Shown: in pieces, positions 40,902-48,533 of the stretch
Position numbering within the stretch: the stretch's first letter is position 1
Layout of the letters: every line of letters starts with the position of its first letter
Assembly (NCBI RefSeq): GCF_043641925.1
Contig: NZ_JBHZRU010000004.1
Span: 124,001 to 188,000, forward strand
Direction: 5' to 3'
Length of the DNA stretch: 64,000 nt
From: Paenisporosarcina quisquiliarum_A
GTDB lineage: Bacteria > Bacillota > Bacilli > Bacillales_A > Planococcaceae
Position numbers and translations under genes: made by a program
Notes under the pieces: model-generated
Database searches by the model: none
What the model was told of the DNA's origin: nothing
The model's input: only the letters and a program-made list of their open reading frames with translations

Positions 40902-41810
40902 ATGCAATCTCGTAAAAATAACAAATTCAACAAATTAAATAAAACAAAAAATAAGTGGATAACACCCCTATTAATTGGGGGAGGTTTACTCATATTACTC
41001 GTTCCAATTATTTGGTTAGGACTTCATAATTGGGATGTTGAAGAAAGCTTATCCGAAGTTGGCTATTCGAAAAAAGTGGCGGACGCAACTCCTGAGCAAC
41101 CTGAGAATTCCGAACCAGCAGAACCGCCAGTTAAAGGAGATTCAGAGGATAATAGTACAGAAGAAATTCCGCCTAAAGAAGAACCTGCTCAACCTAATCC
41201 TGCACCTGAAAAACCGAAGAAGGAGGATCCTGTAGTGCCGATTGAAAAACCAGCAGCAAATAGCTATGATCCAAATCAAGTGCTACCTGCAAATCCAACT
41301 TTCATTCAAGGGATTCTAGTTGCAAACAAACGGTATCCTCTCCCTTCTACCTATGCACCTGGTGAAAGTAAAGAAGCACGTGAAGCCTTTGAAAAAATGG
41401 CAGCAGCTGCTAGACTAGATGGCTTTGAATTAGTCGCATTTAGCACGTACCGAGCGTTTGAACGACAAGAAACGCTATACAACCAATATGTTGAAAAAGA
41501 TGGGCAAGCAGAAGCTGACCGTTACAGCGCGAGACCAGGTTACTCAGAACATCAATCTGGTCTAGCCTTTGATATTGGTGAAAAGAACTTTGAACAGCAT
41601 TGGGCTTCTCCAACCTTCGGTGAAACGCCAGCGGGAGTATGGGTGGCTACCCATGCTCACGAGTATGGCTTCATCCTTCGCTACCCTATTGGTAAAGAAG
41701 AAATAACAGGTTATATGCACGAATCATGGCACTTTCGTTTTGTAGGCGTAGGACCAGCAACAGATATGTACACAAATAAATTAACGCTAGAAGAATATTT
41801 AGAGTTATAG
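40902..41810 (+). CDS. Membrane-anchored D-Ala-D-Ala carboxypeptidase, VanY/M15B type
   Basis: A 302-residue extracellular metallopeptidase that trims the terminal D-Ala of peptidoglycan stems. A membrane helix (residues 24-42) is followed by a Pro/Glu-rich linker of about 60 residues, then the M15 domain. Zinc ligands and catalytic residues lie in YSARPGYSEHQSGLAFDIG (His, Asp) and MHESWHFRFVG (Glu, His). It resembles B. subtilis YodJ. It probably acts with the murF/ddl pathway products in wall maturation. GAAGG precedes ATG. A terminator lies about 100 bp downstream. Confidence 0.92.
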   Translation: MQSRKNNKFNKLNKTKNKWITPLLIGGGLLILLVPIIWLGLHNWDVEESLSEVGYSKKVADATPEQPENSEPAEPPVKGDSEDNSTEEIPPKEEPAQPNPAPEKPKKEDPVVPIEKPAANSYDPNQVLPANPTFIQGILVANKRYPLPSTYAPGESKEAREAFEKMAAAARLDGFELVAFSTYRAFERQETLYNQYVEKDGQAEADRYSARPGYSEHQSGLAFDIGEKNFEQHWASPTFGETPAGVWVATHAHEYGFILRYPIGKEEITGYMHESWHFRFVGVGPATDMYTNKLTLEEYLEL

Positions 41811-41913
41811 AGCACATAACAACTGTCGACCAATAAATATGACTCAAAAACGCGTGGAGAAAATGATTGATTTATCTCTACTGGTTATTGATTCTTTTTA
41901 AAAAATTGAAAGT

Positions 41914-41950
41914 AAATGCCATGAACCAAGTGTTCATGGTATTTTTTTTG
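41914..41950 (+). terminator. Intrinsic terminator of the carboxypeptidase gene
   Basis: AATGCCATGAAC pairs with GTTCATGGTATTTTTTTT around CAAGT. Confidence 0.85.
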
Positions 41951-41984
41951 TAACTATTTTTATAGGTTACAAATGTTTTGCTGA

Positions 41985-42082
41985 TTGAAATGGAAGCGGC
42001 GACTCTGAGGGGATTAGCAGATGGTTTGTGCACCGAAAGCGAAGCGGCAGGTGCAAGAGCTTTAGACCCTGGACTGAGATTT
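41985..42082 (+). repeat. Palindromic intergenic repeat, family B, copy 4 (degenerate)
   Basis: Starts AATGGAAGCGGCGACTCTGA, ends AGCTTTAGACCCTGGACTGAG. The middle holds a hairpin GTGCACC...GGTGC with GCGAAGCGG. The right part of the element is missing. Confidence 0.7.
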
Positions 42083-42236
42083 TAAAAGGTATATTGGGGA
42101 AGACGTCGAATTGAGATATATGTTGTTGGCTGTTGGTCGAGTAGATTTAATCTTCTGGTACTATATCGTCTGATTTTTACATAATAAAAAACTTTTTTTG
42201 GGAATTATAAAGCAGATTTAAAGGAGGTTTAATACA

Positions 42237-42269
42237 ATGGTTAAATTACGTAATCGCTCTCCAAAATAA
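42237..42269 (+). CDS. Possible 10-codon leader or remnant ORF
   Basis: MVKLRNRSPK followed by TAA. A full AAGGAGG site lies 10 bp before the ATG (42237), which is unusually strong for so short a frame. The GNAT gene starts 20 bp after its stop with its own GAGGAGG. It may be a leader peptide for translational coupling or the truncated start of a lost gene; sequence alone cannot decide. Confidence 0.35.
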   Translation: MVKLRNRSPK

Positions 42270-42289
42270 AATTTGAGGAGGAAAAGAAG

Positions 42290-42700
42290 ATGAGAATTAC
42301 TTTTAGAAACAGTAAAAATATCGATAAAGAGCATTTAGAAAAATTATATAACGACGTAGAATGGTTTGCTTATACAAAAGATTTAGAACTTCTTCAACAA
42401 GCATTGTTACAGTCTTTAGAAGTAATATCTGCTTGGAGTGGAGAACGGTTAGTTGGATTAATTCGTGTTATCGGTGATGGTTTAACAATTGTTTATATTC
42501 AAGATATCCTTGTTTTGAATAGCTATCAAAACCAAGGGATTGCTACCCACCTTTTACAAGAGATTCTGAAAAAGTATAATGACGTCCGTCAAAAGGTTCT
42601 TTTAACAGAAGAAGCACCTGAAGTTAGAAACTTTTATGAAAAAAATGGGTTTCAATCTTGTGATAAAGGTTCTTTAGTAGCTTTTGCTAAGCTAAATTAG
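42290..42700 (+). CDS. GNAT family N-acetyltransferase
   Basis: A 136-residue single GNAT domain with WFAYTKDLELLQQALLQS at the start, VYIQDILVLNSYQNQGIATHLLQEIL (acetyl-CoA loop QNQGIA), and APEVRNFYEKNGFQSCDKGSLVAFAK at the end. This resembles small acetyltransferases such as B. subtilis YjcK/YhbS-type proteins; the substrate is unknown. GAGGAGG precedes ATG. A 10-codon frame with a strong ribosome site lies directly upstream. Confidence 0.87.
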   Translation: MRITFRNSKNIDKEHLEKLYNDVEWFAYTKDLELLQQALLQSLEVISAWSGERLVGLIRVIGDGLTIVYIQDILVLNSYQNQGIATHLLQEILKKYNDVRQKVLLTEEAPEVRNFYEKNGFQSCDKGSLVAFAKLN

Positions 42701-42912
42701 GTGCTAATTGTAATATTTTTTGTTCAACATGTGCTACAAGGATCAACTAAGGGGTACTTATGTTTAATAAGCTAAGTTGTAAATTAGGATTAATAAGAGC
42801 TAGAACTAGTTCTTGTTTTACACCTCTGAAAAGAGACAATTAGCTGTCTAAATAAAAGTCTCTAAAATAATACAGGTAGGAAATAATGATCTTTTTCTCT
42901 ACCAGTTAAATG
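42701..42912. other. Intergenic stretch with nothing assigned
   Basis: AT-rich. A 27-codon frame at 42759 with AAGGGG upstream is too weak to call. The stretch is followed by a family B repeat. Confidence 0.5.
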
Positions 42913-43031
42913 ATTGTAGTGGAAGGCGGCGACTCCAGCGGGAATAGCGTGTCCAGGTGAGACCCCGCAAGAGCTTGCGATGAGGAGGCTCACGGACCGC
43001 CCGCGGAAAGCGTCCGCATGCAACGGAAATC
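42913..43031 (+). repeat. Palindromic intergenic repeat, family B, copy 5 (full length)
   Basis: Starts TGTAGTGGAAGGCGGCGACTC, continues with CGGGAATAGCGTGTCCAGG, GAGACCCCGCAAGAGCTTGC, GAGGAGGCTCACGGACCGCC and CGCGGAAAGCGTCCGCATGC. It ends CAACGGAAATCA. This form is the one I know as very common between genes of many Bacillaceae and Planococcaceae. It is able to fold as nested hairpins. Confidence 0.82.
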
Positions 43032-43067
43032 AGTAGCTTCACCAGATCTGTTTTTATATAAAAAATA

Positions 43068-43112
43068 AAAAAGGAAATGCCCTAAAAGTCAATTTAAGAT
43101 GACTTTTTAGAC
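43068..43112 (-). terminator. Putative terminator of the que operon
   Basis: On the minus strand CTAAAAAGTCATC and GACTTTTAG arms pair around TTAAATT. The T-tract after it is weak. Confidence 0.45.
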
Positions 43113-43130
43113 ACTCCCTCTTGTTCTACC

Positions 43131-43628
43131 TTATCGATTATCAATTGTTTCTGGATACATATCGTGATTCATTAAACGATGTGCAGCCATTTCTTCGTAT
43201 TTTGTACCTGGCTTACCGTAATTAGTATACGGATCAATACTAATCCCTCCACGAGGTGTGAATTTACCCCACACTTCTAGATATCGGGGATCCATTAACT
43301 TCACTAAATCATTCAAAATGATATTCATGCAATCTTCATGAAAATCGCCATGATTTCTGAAACTGAATAAATACAATTTAAGCGATTTACTTTCTACCAT
43401 TTTCACATCAGGAATATAGCTAATATAAATCGTTGCGAAATCTGGCTGGTTTGTAATCGGGCAAAGAGATGTAAACTCAGGACAATTAAATTTTACGAAG
43501 TAATCACGATATTGATGTTTATTATCAAACGATTCTAATACACCAGGATTGTAAGAGAAATCATAATGTACATTTTGGTTTCCTAACAGACTGATATCTT
43601 GCAATTCTTCCTTCTGACGACCACTCAT
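43131..43628 (-). CDS. queF: NADPH-dependent 7-cyano-7-deazaguanine (preQ0) reductase
   Basis: A 165-residue T-fold enzyme that reduces the nitrile preQ0 to the amine preQ1, the last free-base step of queuosine synthesis. The catalytic cysteine is in FTSLCPITNQPDF and the QueF motif is ESKSLKLYLFSFRNHGDFHED. GGKFTPRGGISIDPYTNYG-like WGKFTPRGGISIDPYTNYG is near the end. ATG 43628 follows AAGGAGG. The frame runs 25 codons further upstream, but that part overlaps the queE 3' end and is not needed. It is the last gene of the operon. Confidence 0.96.
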   Translation of the reverse strand: MSGRQKEELQDISLLGNQNVHYDFSYNPGVLESFDNKHQYRDYFVKFNCPEFTSLCPITNQPDFATIYISYIPDVKMVESKSLKLYLFSFRNHGDFHEDCMNIILNDLVKLMDPRYLEVWGKFTPRGGISIDPYTNYGKPGTKYEEMAAHRLMNHDMYPETIDNR

Positions 43629-43644
43629 GGTTCGTTCCTCCTTT

Positions 43645-44352
43645 TTAAACACCGCGTTTATTCCCCCATAAAAGAGCATGTAATTGAGGCAATACTTTAG
43701 CATCGTTCATAACAAACGATTTCATCGATCGATCAATTAACCATTCAAATCGTTTCAGTAAATTAGAAACTAACGCCTGATCATCAATCGTTAACACATC
43801 ATCATTCCCAATCTGTAAAAAGAATGGAACTCCTGGGTAACGTAAATGAATCATTTCGGCATAGCTAAAATCATCTTCATTAAATACAACGACTTTTAAG
43901 CTTATGTTTGAATCTTTCAGTTTTTCAATAAAAGCATCGAGCTTATCAAAATCGGTCACCATTTTGGAACTTGGCGGCTTAGGAGAAATGGTAACCTCAT
44001 CAATAGATAACAACCAATCTTGCCAAAAAGAACCTTGCGTTTCAATCGCCACTTTCCAACCTTGTTCGTGACATTGATTCACTAATTCTCCAAGTCCTTT
44101 ATGAAGAGCGGGATTCCCACCTGAAATCGTGATATGTGAAAAGGCGTCGCCACCAATTTTTTTTAACGAATGAATAATATCTTCGGCTTTCATAGCGGTA
44201 CTTTTACCTGTACCATCCCAAGTGAATTTGGAATCACACCAAGAACATGAATAGTCACATCCGCCTGTGCGAACGAACATGGTTTTTTGTCCAATAACCA
44301 TTCCTTCACCTTGTATCGTTGGACCGAAAATCTCCATTACAGGTATTTTCAT
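43645..44352 (-). CDS. queE: 7-carboxy-7-deazaguanine synthase (radical SAM)
   Basis: A 235-residue radical SAM enzyme that contracts 6-carboxytetrahydropterin to CDG. The cluster motif is GGCDYSCSWCDSKF (CX3CX2C). EIFGPTIQGEGMVIGQKTMFVRTGG and ITISGGNPALHKGLGELV are family blocks. It overlaps queD by ATGA and precedes queF by 16 bp. The length is at the upper side of the family but normal for Bacilli. Confidence 0.95.
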   Translation of the reverse strand: MKIPVMEIFGPTIQGEGMVIGQKTMFVRTGGCDYSCSWCDSKFTWDGTGKSTAMKAEDIIHSLKKIGGDAFSHITISGGNPALHKGLGELVNQCHEQGWKVAIETQGSFWQDWLLSIDEVTISPKPPSSKMVTDFDKLDAFIEKLKDSNISLKVVVFNEDDFSYAEMIHLRYPGVPFFLQIGNDDVLTIDDQALVSNLLKRFEWLIDRSMKSFVMNDAKVLPQLHALLWGNKRGV

Positions 44353-44774
44353 AATAAGTCCTCCGGTTTCGGACGATATACGACATAACTTGTCGGTGTT
44401 TCACGAACGAAAACCTGCAAACACTTCGGTTGATGAGGACGTGTTTTTAAATGATTAGAAATTGTCGTCCACACCTGTTCTGCGATTCGTTCCGTTGTAG
44501 GAAAGGTCTGTTTAAATTCAGGGTGTTCATTCAAAACAGTATGGTCATAGCGTTTATGGACTAAATTTTTAAGTTCTTTAAAGTCAATCAAAAAACCCAT
44601 ATCATCTAATTCATCGCCGGCAATCGTGATGTTGAAGAAATACGTATGTCCATGCATGAACTGACAGTTTCCTGCATCCGCATGTGGAATGAAGTGAGCT
44701 GCAGATAAATGCATGTCTTTATTTAATTCGTATCGATACGAATGTTGAGTTTGAGGATACATTTGTTGCATCAT
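44349..44774 (-). CDS. queD: 6-carboxy-5,6,7,8-tetrahydropterin synthase
   Basis: A 141-residue T-fold enzyme that converts dihydroneopterin triphosphate to CPH4. Zinc histidines and the catalytic cysteine are in HLSAAHFIPHADAGNCQFMHGHTYFF. FLIDFKELKNLV and DHTVLNEH complete the active site. It overlaps the queC stop and the queE start by four bases each, so translation is coupled through queC-queD-queE. Confidence 0.95.
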   Translation of the reverse strand: MMQQMYPQTQHSYRYELNKDMHLSAAHFIPHADAGNCQFMHGHTYFFNITIAGDELDDMGFLIDFKELKNLVHKRYDHTVLNEHPEFKQTFPTTERIAEQVWTTISNHLKTRPHQPKCLQVFVRETPTSYVVYRPKPEDLL

Positions 44775-45439
44775 GTTAAATCACTTCCTTGCTTCTCTTC
44801 AAGGTAAGTGGCTAATCCGTTCGCACGCAGTATACAAGATGGGCAAGTACCACAGCCATCCCCACGAACGCCTTCATAGCAAGTTAAGGTGTTGTTACGC
44901 ACAAATTCAAGTGCGTCTAACTCATCTGCGAGTTTCCAAGTGGCGGCTTTGTCTAACCACATGAGTGGTGTATGGAATTCTAAAGAAGAATCCATCGCTA
45001 AGTTAATCGAAACATTTAAAGCCTTTACGAAAACATCCCGACAATCTGGATATCCACTAAAATCCGTTTCACAAACGCCTGTAATAATATGACGTGCGCC
45101 AATAGATTGCGCGTAAACTGCTGCAAATGACAGGAATAAATGATTTCTCCCAGGCACGAAGGTGGAAGGCAATTCGCCATCTTTACCTTCTGTCACTTCA
45201 ATGTCACTACGTGTAAGTGCATTAGCAGAAAGTTGGTTAATTAAACTCATATCCAAAAGTTTGAATGGCACATTCAGCTTTTCAGCTATTTCTTTGGCAC
45301 AAGTGATTTCTTCTATATGTCTTTGTCCATAGTCAAAGGTAACGGTATACACTTCTTCAAATTGAGTTAATGCCCACAGTAGACAAGTCGTACTGTCTTG
45401 ACCTCCACTAAATACAACAACTGCTTTTTCTTTTTTCAT
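44771..45439 (-). CDS. queC: 7-cyano-7-deazaguanine synthase
   Basis: A 222-residue PP-loop enzyme that uses ATP and ammonia to make preQ0 from CDG. The PP-loop is VVFSGGQDSTTCLLWAL; the zinc-binding cysteines are in CYEGVRGDGCGTCPSCILRANG. It is the first gene of queC-queD-queE-queF and lies about 130 bp after a preQ1-I riboswitch with a terminator hairpin. preQ1 should therefore shut the operon down. Confidence 0.96.
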   Translation of the reverse strand: MKKEKAVVVFSGGQDSTTCLLWALTQFEEVYTVTFDYGQRHIEEITCAKEIAEKLNVPFKLLDMSLINQLSANALTRSDIEVTEGKDGELPSTFVPGRNHLFLSFAAVYAQSIGARHIITGVCETDFSGYPDCRDVFVKALNVSINLAMDSSLEFHTPLMWLDKAATWKLADELDALEFVRNNTLTCYEGVRGDGCGTCPSCILRANGLATYLEEKQGSDLT

Positions 45440-45533
45440 CTCTCATTTCTCCTTTGGAAGAATGAGTATTCGACTTCTCCAGGTTAGGTGGACAGAAATA
45501 GGTTGTAAAACCTTCTGGCATTTGTTGAATCAA

Positions 45534-45606
45534 AACAAAAAAACTGCATAGTAAATCGACAGTTTTCACCTTAGTTTTTTATAGAGGGAGTTTGCGAACC
45601 TCTTTC
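45534..45606 (-). ncRNA. preQ1-I riboswitch with terminator, controlling queCDEF
   Basis: On the minus strand AGAGGTTCGCAAACTCCCTC then TATAAAAAACTAAGG (about 45569-45605) matches the minimal preQ1 class I aptamer: stem AGAGG/CCTCT, C-rich loop, A-rich tail. Just downstream AAAACTG and CAGTTTT form a hairpin followed by T (45534-45566), consistent with transcription termination on preQ1 binding. Confidence 0.9.
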
Positions 45607-45658
45607 TATTTAGTTACATCGTACATAGTAGCACAAATTCTCCGTAGATGATAGAACC

Positions 45659-45701
45659 AAAAAAGACCGCTAACGTGATGAAACCACGTTTAACGGTCAT
45701 T
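45659..45701 (-). terminator. Intrinsic terminator of cls
   Basis: On the minus strand GACCGTTAAACGTGG pairs with CCACGTT-type CACGTTAGCGGTC around TTTCAT, followed by TTTTTT. Confidence 0.85.
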
Positions 45702-45716
45702 ACAAATGACTTTCAA

Positions 45717-47171
45717 TTATAAAATAGGTGACAATAAGCGCGAGAAAGATTCTTTCATTTTAATCAGTCTAGTGCGTTCATTATAAAGATCCATCGTCAG
45801 TTCGGTTGATAGAAGCATATCTTGCTCAAATAATTCTGCGAGTTCACGTGAAGTCTCACGATCATAAATAAATGCATTCACTTCAAAGTTTAATTTAAAG
45901 CTACGAACATCGATGTTTGCAGTACCTACTGTGGATGCTTCATTGTCCACCACAATCATCTTCGTATGCAGGAAACCGTTATCATAAATATAAACTTTTG
46001 CACCTGCTTTTAATAATTGTCCTACATATGAATACGTAGCCCAGTACACAAATGCATGGTCAGGTTTATTTGGAATCATAATTCGTACATCAATTCCTGA
46101 TAAGCAAGCGATTCGTAATGTATCCATAAAGCTAGCATCAGGAATAAAGTATGGCGTTTGAATATAAATATAGTCTTTGGCCATCGCCATTAACTTCAAA
46201 TATCCATTTTTAATTTGTTCCCATTCAGAATCAGGACCACTGGACACAATTTGTATACCAACTGACCCTTTTAAAGGGATAGCAGGGAAGTATCGATCTG
46301 AATACTCAATATCCGAATTGGTTGAAGCTTGATTCCAATCCAAAATGAAACGAGTTTGAAGAGGATGAACTGAACTACCTTCAATGCGTAAATGAGTGTC
46401 TCTCCAGTAACCGAATTTCCGATCTAACCCAAGGTATTCATCGCCAACGTTGAAGCCGCCAATGTATCCGATTCGTCCATCAATTACGACGATTTTGCGG
46501 TGATTTCGATAATTAAGTCTTGGATTAATGAGGGGCATAACTGAAGGGAAGAAAGCTTCTACTTCTCCACCTAAATCGACCAGTTCTTTAAAGTGTTTTT
46601 TGCGTACGCCTCGAGATCCCATATCATCAAATAAGAGGCGGACTTTTACACCTTGCTTCGCTTTACGAATCAGCACATCATGAATACGTTGACCTAAACT
46701 ATCTAAACGGAAGATATAGTATTGCACATGAATATGATCCTTCGCCTGTTCCATATCCTCTATTAAAGCATTGAACTTGGCTTCGCCATCATTGAATATT
46801 TGAACAGCATTATCTTGAGTTAACACCGCATGATTGTTGCGGAGATGCATATTAATCAAATCTTTATAGTCTAAAGCGTCATCCAGTCGGAATTCAAAAG
46901 TACCTTGTTCAATGGCATCTAACTGATAATCTATTAATTTATCAATGCCAATTTTGTCGCGGCCTTCCCAACGGAATAAATGTTTCTTCCTTAATTGTCG
47001 GCCCAAAAGTAAATATATAAGGAATCCGAGAATTGGAATAAAAAATAACACCATTAACCACGCCCATGTAGATGAAGCGTCACGACGCTCTAAAAAAATT
47101 AAAACGATTGCTAAAAATATATTTAACGTGATGATAGCTGTAATTCCAATACTGATTATATTCGCAATCAT
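45717..47171 (-). CDS. cls: Cardiolipin synthase
   Basis: A 484-residue membrane enzyme that joins two phosphatidylglycerols to cardiolipin. Two N-terminal helices (about 5-25 and 37-57, PLDc_N) anchor it. The two phospholipase-D motifs are NHRKIVVIDGRIGYIGGFN and HTKMIVVDNEASTVGTAN. VQYYIFRLDSLGQRI and YIQTPYFIPDASFMDTL are typical blocks. AGGAGG lies before ATG 47171. Monocistronic between two terminators. Confidence 0.96.
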   Translation of the reverse strand: MIANIISIGITAIITLNIFLAIVLIFLERRDASSTWAWLMVLFFIPILGFLIYLLLGRQLRKKHLFRWEGRDKIGIDKLIDYQLDAIEQGTFEFRLDDALDYKDLINMHLRNNHAVLTQDNAVQIFNDGEAKFNALIEDMEQAKDHIHVQYYIFRLDSLGQRIHDVLIRKAKQGVKVRLLFDDMGSRGVRKKHFKELVDLGGEVEAFFPSVMPLINPRLNYRNHRKIVVIDGRIGYIGGFNVGDEYLGLDRKFGYWRDTHLRIEGSSVHPLQTRFILDWNQASTNSDIEYSDRYFPAIPLKGSVGIQIVSSGPDSEWEQIKNGYLKLMAMAKDYIYIQTPYFIPDASFMDTLRIACLSGIDVRIMIPNKPDHAFVYWATYSYVGQLLKAGAKVYIYDNGFLHTKMIVVDNEASTVGTANIDVRSFKLNFEVNAFIYDRETSRELAELFEQDMLLSTELTMDLYNERTRLIKMKESFSRLLSPIL

Positions 47172-47445
47172 TAGGATCCTCCTGATAACTTACTTCTCAT
47201 TTTTATAAGTATAGCTTATCGAAAACAAAGAAAGAAGAGTATCTCCTATCTTTGATAGTCAAGCTGAATTTAGTTTACCTCAAATGTTCAAATGACAAAC
47301 TTCTTTTACTGATTCTTGGAAAATATGCATACAGTCTGAAACAAAACACAACTTGCGTCCGTTCTCTACTCAGCCTCAAGACGGATAAATTTGGAAGTCC
47401 TTTTTGATAAAGTTGACTTACAACAAAGGTTAAGGAGGAATTAAT
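47172..47445. other. Intergenic region between divergent cls and the DUF4097 gene
   Basis: AT-rich promoter region. TTGATA and TTGACT hexamers lie at about 47406-47418 before the DUF4097 gene, but no matching -10 was found. No repeat or RNA motif was seen. Confidence 0.4.
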
Positions 47446-48339
47446 ATGTTCGCAATCGTTAAATCTGAAGGTTTTTTTGGTCACGTGAAGGATGTTTATC
47501 AAGAAGAAAAAGTGTCGGTGGATCAAATTGAGCAGATCGAAATCAGCAGCTCATTTATCGATATGGAAGTTACTCAAACCGAGCAAGAGGAAATCCAGCT
47601 TGTATTAATGGGGAAAGTTAGTAGCTCGTTGGAAGAGGATGTGCGGATTCATACTAATCAAAGTGGCTCAACTCTAATCATTGAAGCGAAAGTGAATGAT
47701 AAAAAGTGGATGACAGGATTTAAACGAATAAGTTTAACTTTACAAGTCCAGCTTCCAATGAAATTTAATAAAGACATCGTCATGAAAGGCACATCTGGTG
47801 ATATTTCTTTAGAAAAGGTTCAGCTTAATTCCGTTCAACTCCAAGCATCTTCTGGAGATATACATGTAAAAGACGTGAATGTGAGAAGTTCGTTAAAAAC
47901 GAAAGTGAGTAGTGGGGATGTTAAAATCTCTAACGCCAAAGCACATCTCATGTCCCATCAATCTTCAAGTGGAGATGTAGAAGTGAAGCAATCGATGGCT
48001 ACTGTCATTAGGGCTGAATCAACATCTGGAGACGTAAGTATTCAAGAATGCAGTGGGAAAATGGATCTTAAATCTACTTCTGGAGATGTAGAAATTGACT
48101 TAAGTCAATTAATGGATGATATGCAATTAGCATCAACAAGTGGAGATATAAAGATTGACCTTCAACACGCACCAAATGATGTAGAAGTTGAATTTAAAAG
48201 TTCGTCTGGTGACGGGCGAGTTCGAATACCCGAGATTTATTTTGAAGTGAAAAAAGACAATCATATTCAAGCATTCAAAGGGTCAAAAGAGCCAAAGATT
48301 ATTGCACGAACTAGTTCAGGTGATTTTACCTTAAGATAA
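47446..48339 (+). CDS. DUF4097 beta-repeat protein
   Basis: A 297-residue protein built of beta-strand repeats. From residue about 120 the unit with (S/T)SGD recurs at least eight times (GTSGDISLEKV, ASSGDIHVKDV, VSSGDVKISNA, SSSGDVEVKQS, STSGDVSIQEC, STSGDVEIDLS, STSGDIKIDLQ, TSSGDFTLR). This is expected to form a right-handed beta-helix or stacked sheet. No signal peptide or membrane helix is seen. DUF4097 proteins are often linked to envelope stress, but no specific role is known. AAGGAGG precedes ATG. Confidence 0.88.
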   Translation: MFAIVKSEGFFGHVKDVYQEEKVSVDQIEQIEISSSFIDMEVTQTEQEEIQLVLMGKVSSSLEEDVRIHTNQSGSTLIIEAKVNDKKWMTGFKRISLTLQVQLPMKFNKDIVMKGTSGDISLEKVQLNSVQLQASSGDIHVKDVNVRSSLKTKVSSGDVKISNAKAHLMSHQSSSGDVEVKQSMATVIRAESTSGDVSIQECSGKMDLKSTSGDVEIDLSQLMDDMQLASTSGDIKIDLQHAPNDVEVEFKSSSGDGRVRIPEIYFEVKKDNHIQAFKGSKEPKIIARTSSGDFTLR

Positions 48340-48349
48340 CAACATATCA

Positions 48350-48383
48350 GATCATAACCGAATAAGGTTGTGGTCTTTTTTTT
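48350..48383 (+). terminator. Intrinsic terminator of the DUF4097 gene
   Basis: GATCATAACC pairs with GGTTGTGGTC around GAATAA, followed by eight T. Confidence 0.8.
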
Positions 48384-48533
48384 GGGTTCATATTAATCTA
48401 TGTGACTCCATATATTCTCTAATAGGCTAAATTCATTTAAACTGCTATTAAATAGATAGGAAGAAACTTCACCGAACATCGAACTTATCAAATTTTAAAA
48501 CGTTAACATTCATAAACGGTAGAAGGTGATTGT

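Noticed and set aside
42759..42842. 27-codon frame starting MFNKLSCKLG
   Set aside because: AAGGGG is present but spacing is short and nothing else supports translation.
43629..43703. N-terminal extension of queF by 25 codons
   Set aside because: The extension overlaps the queE end, has no ribosome site, and the AAGGAGG site serves the internal ATG at 43628.
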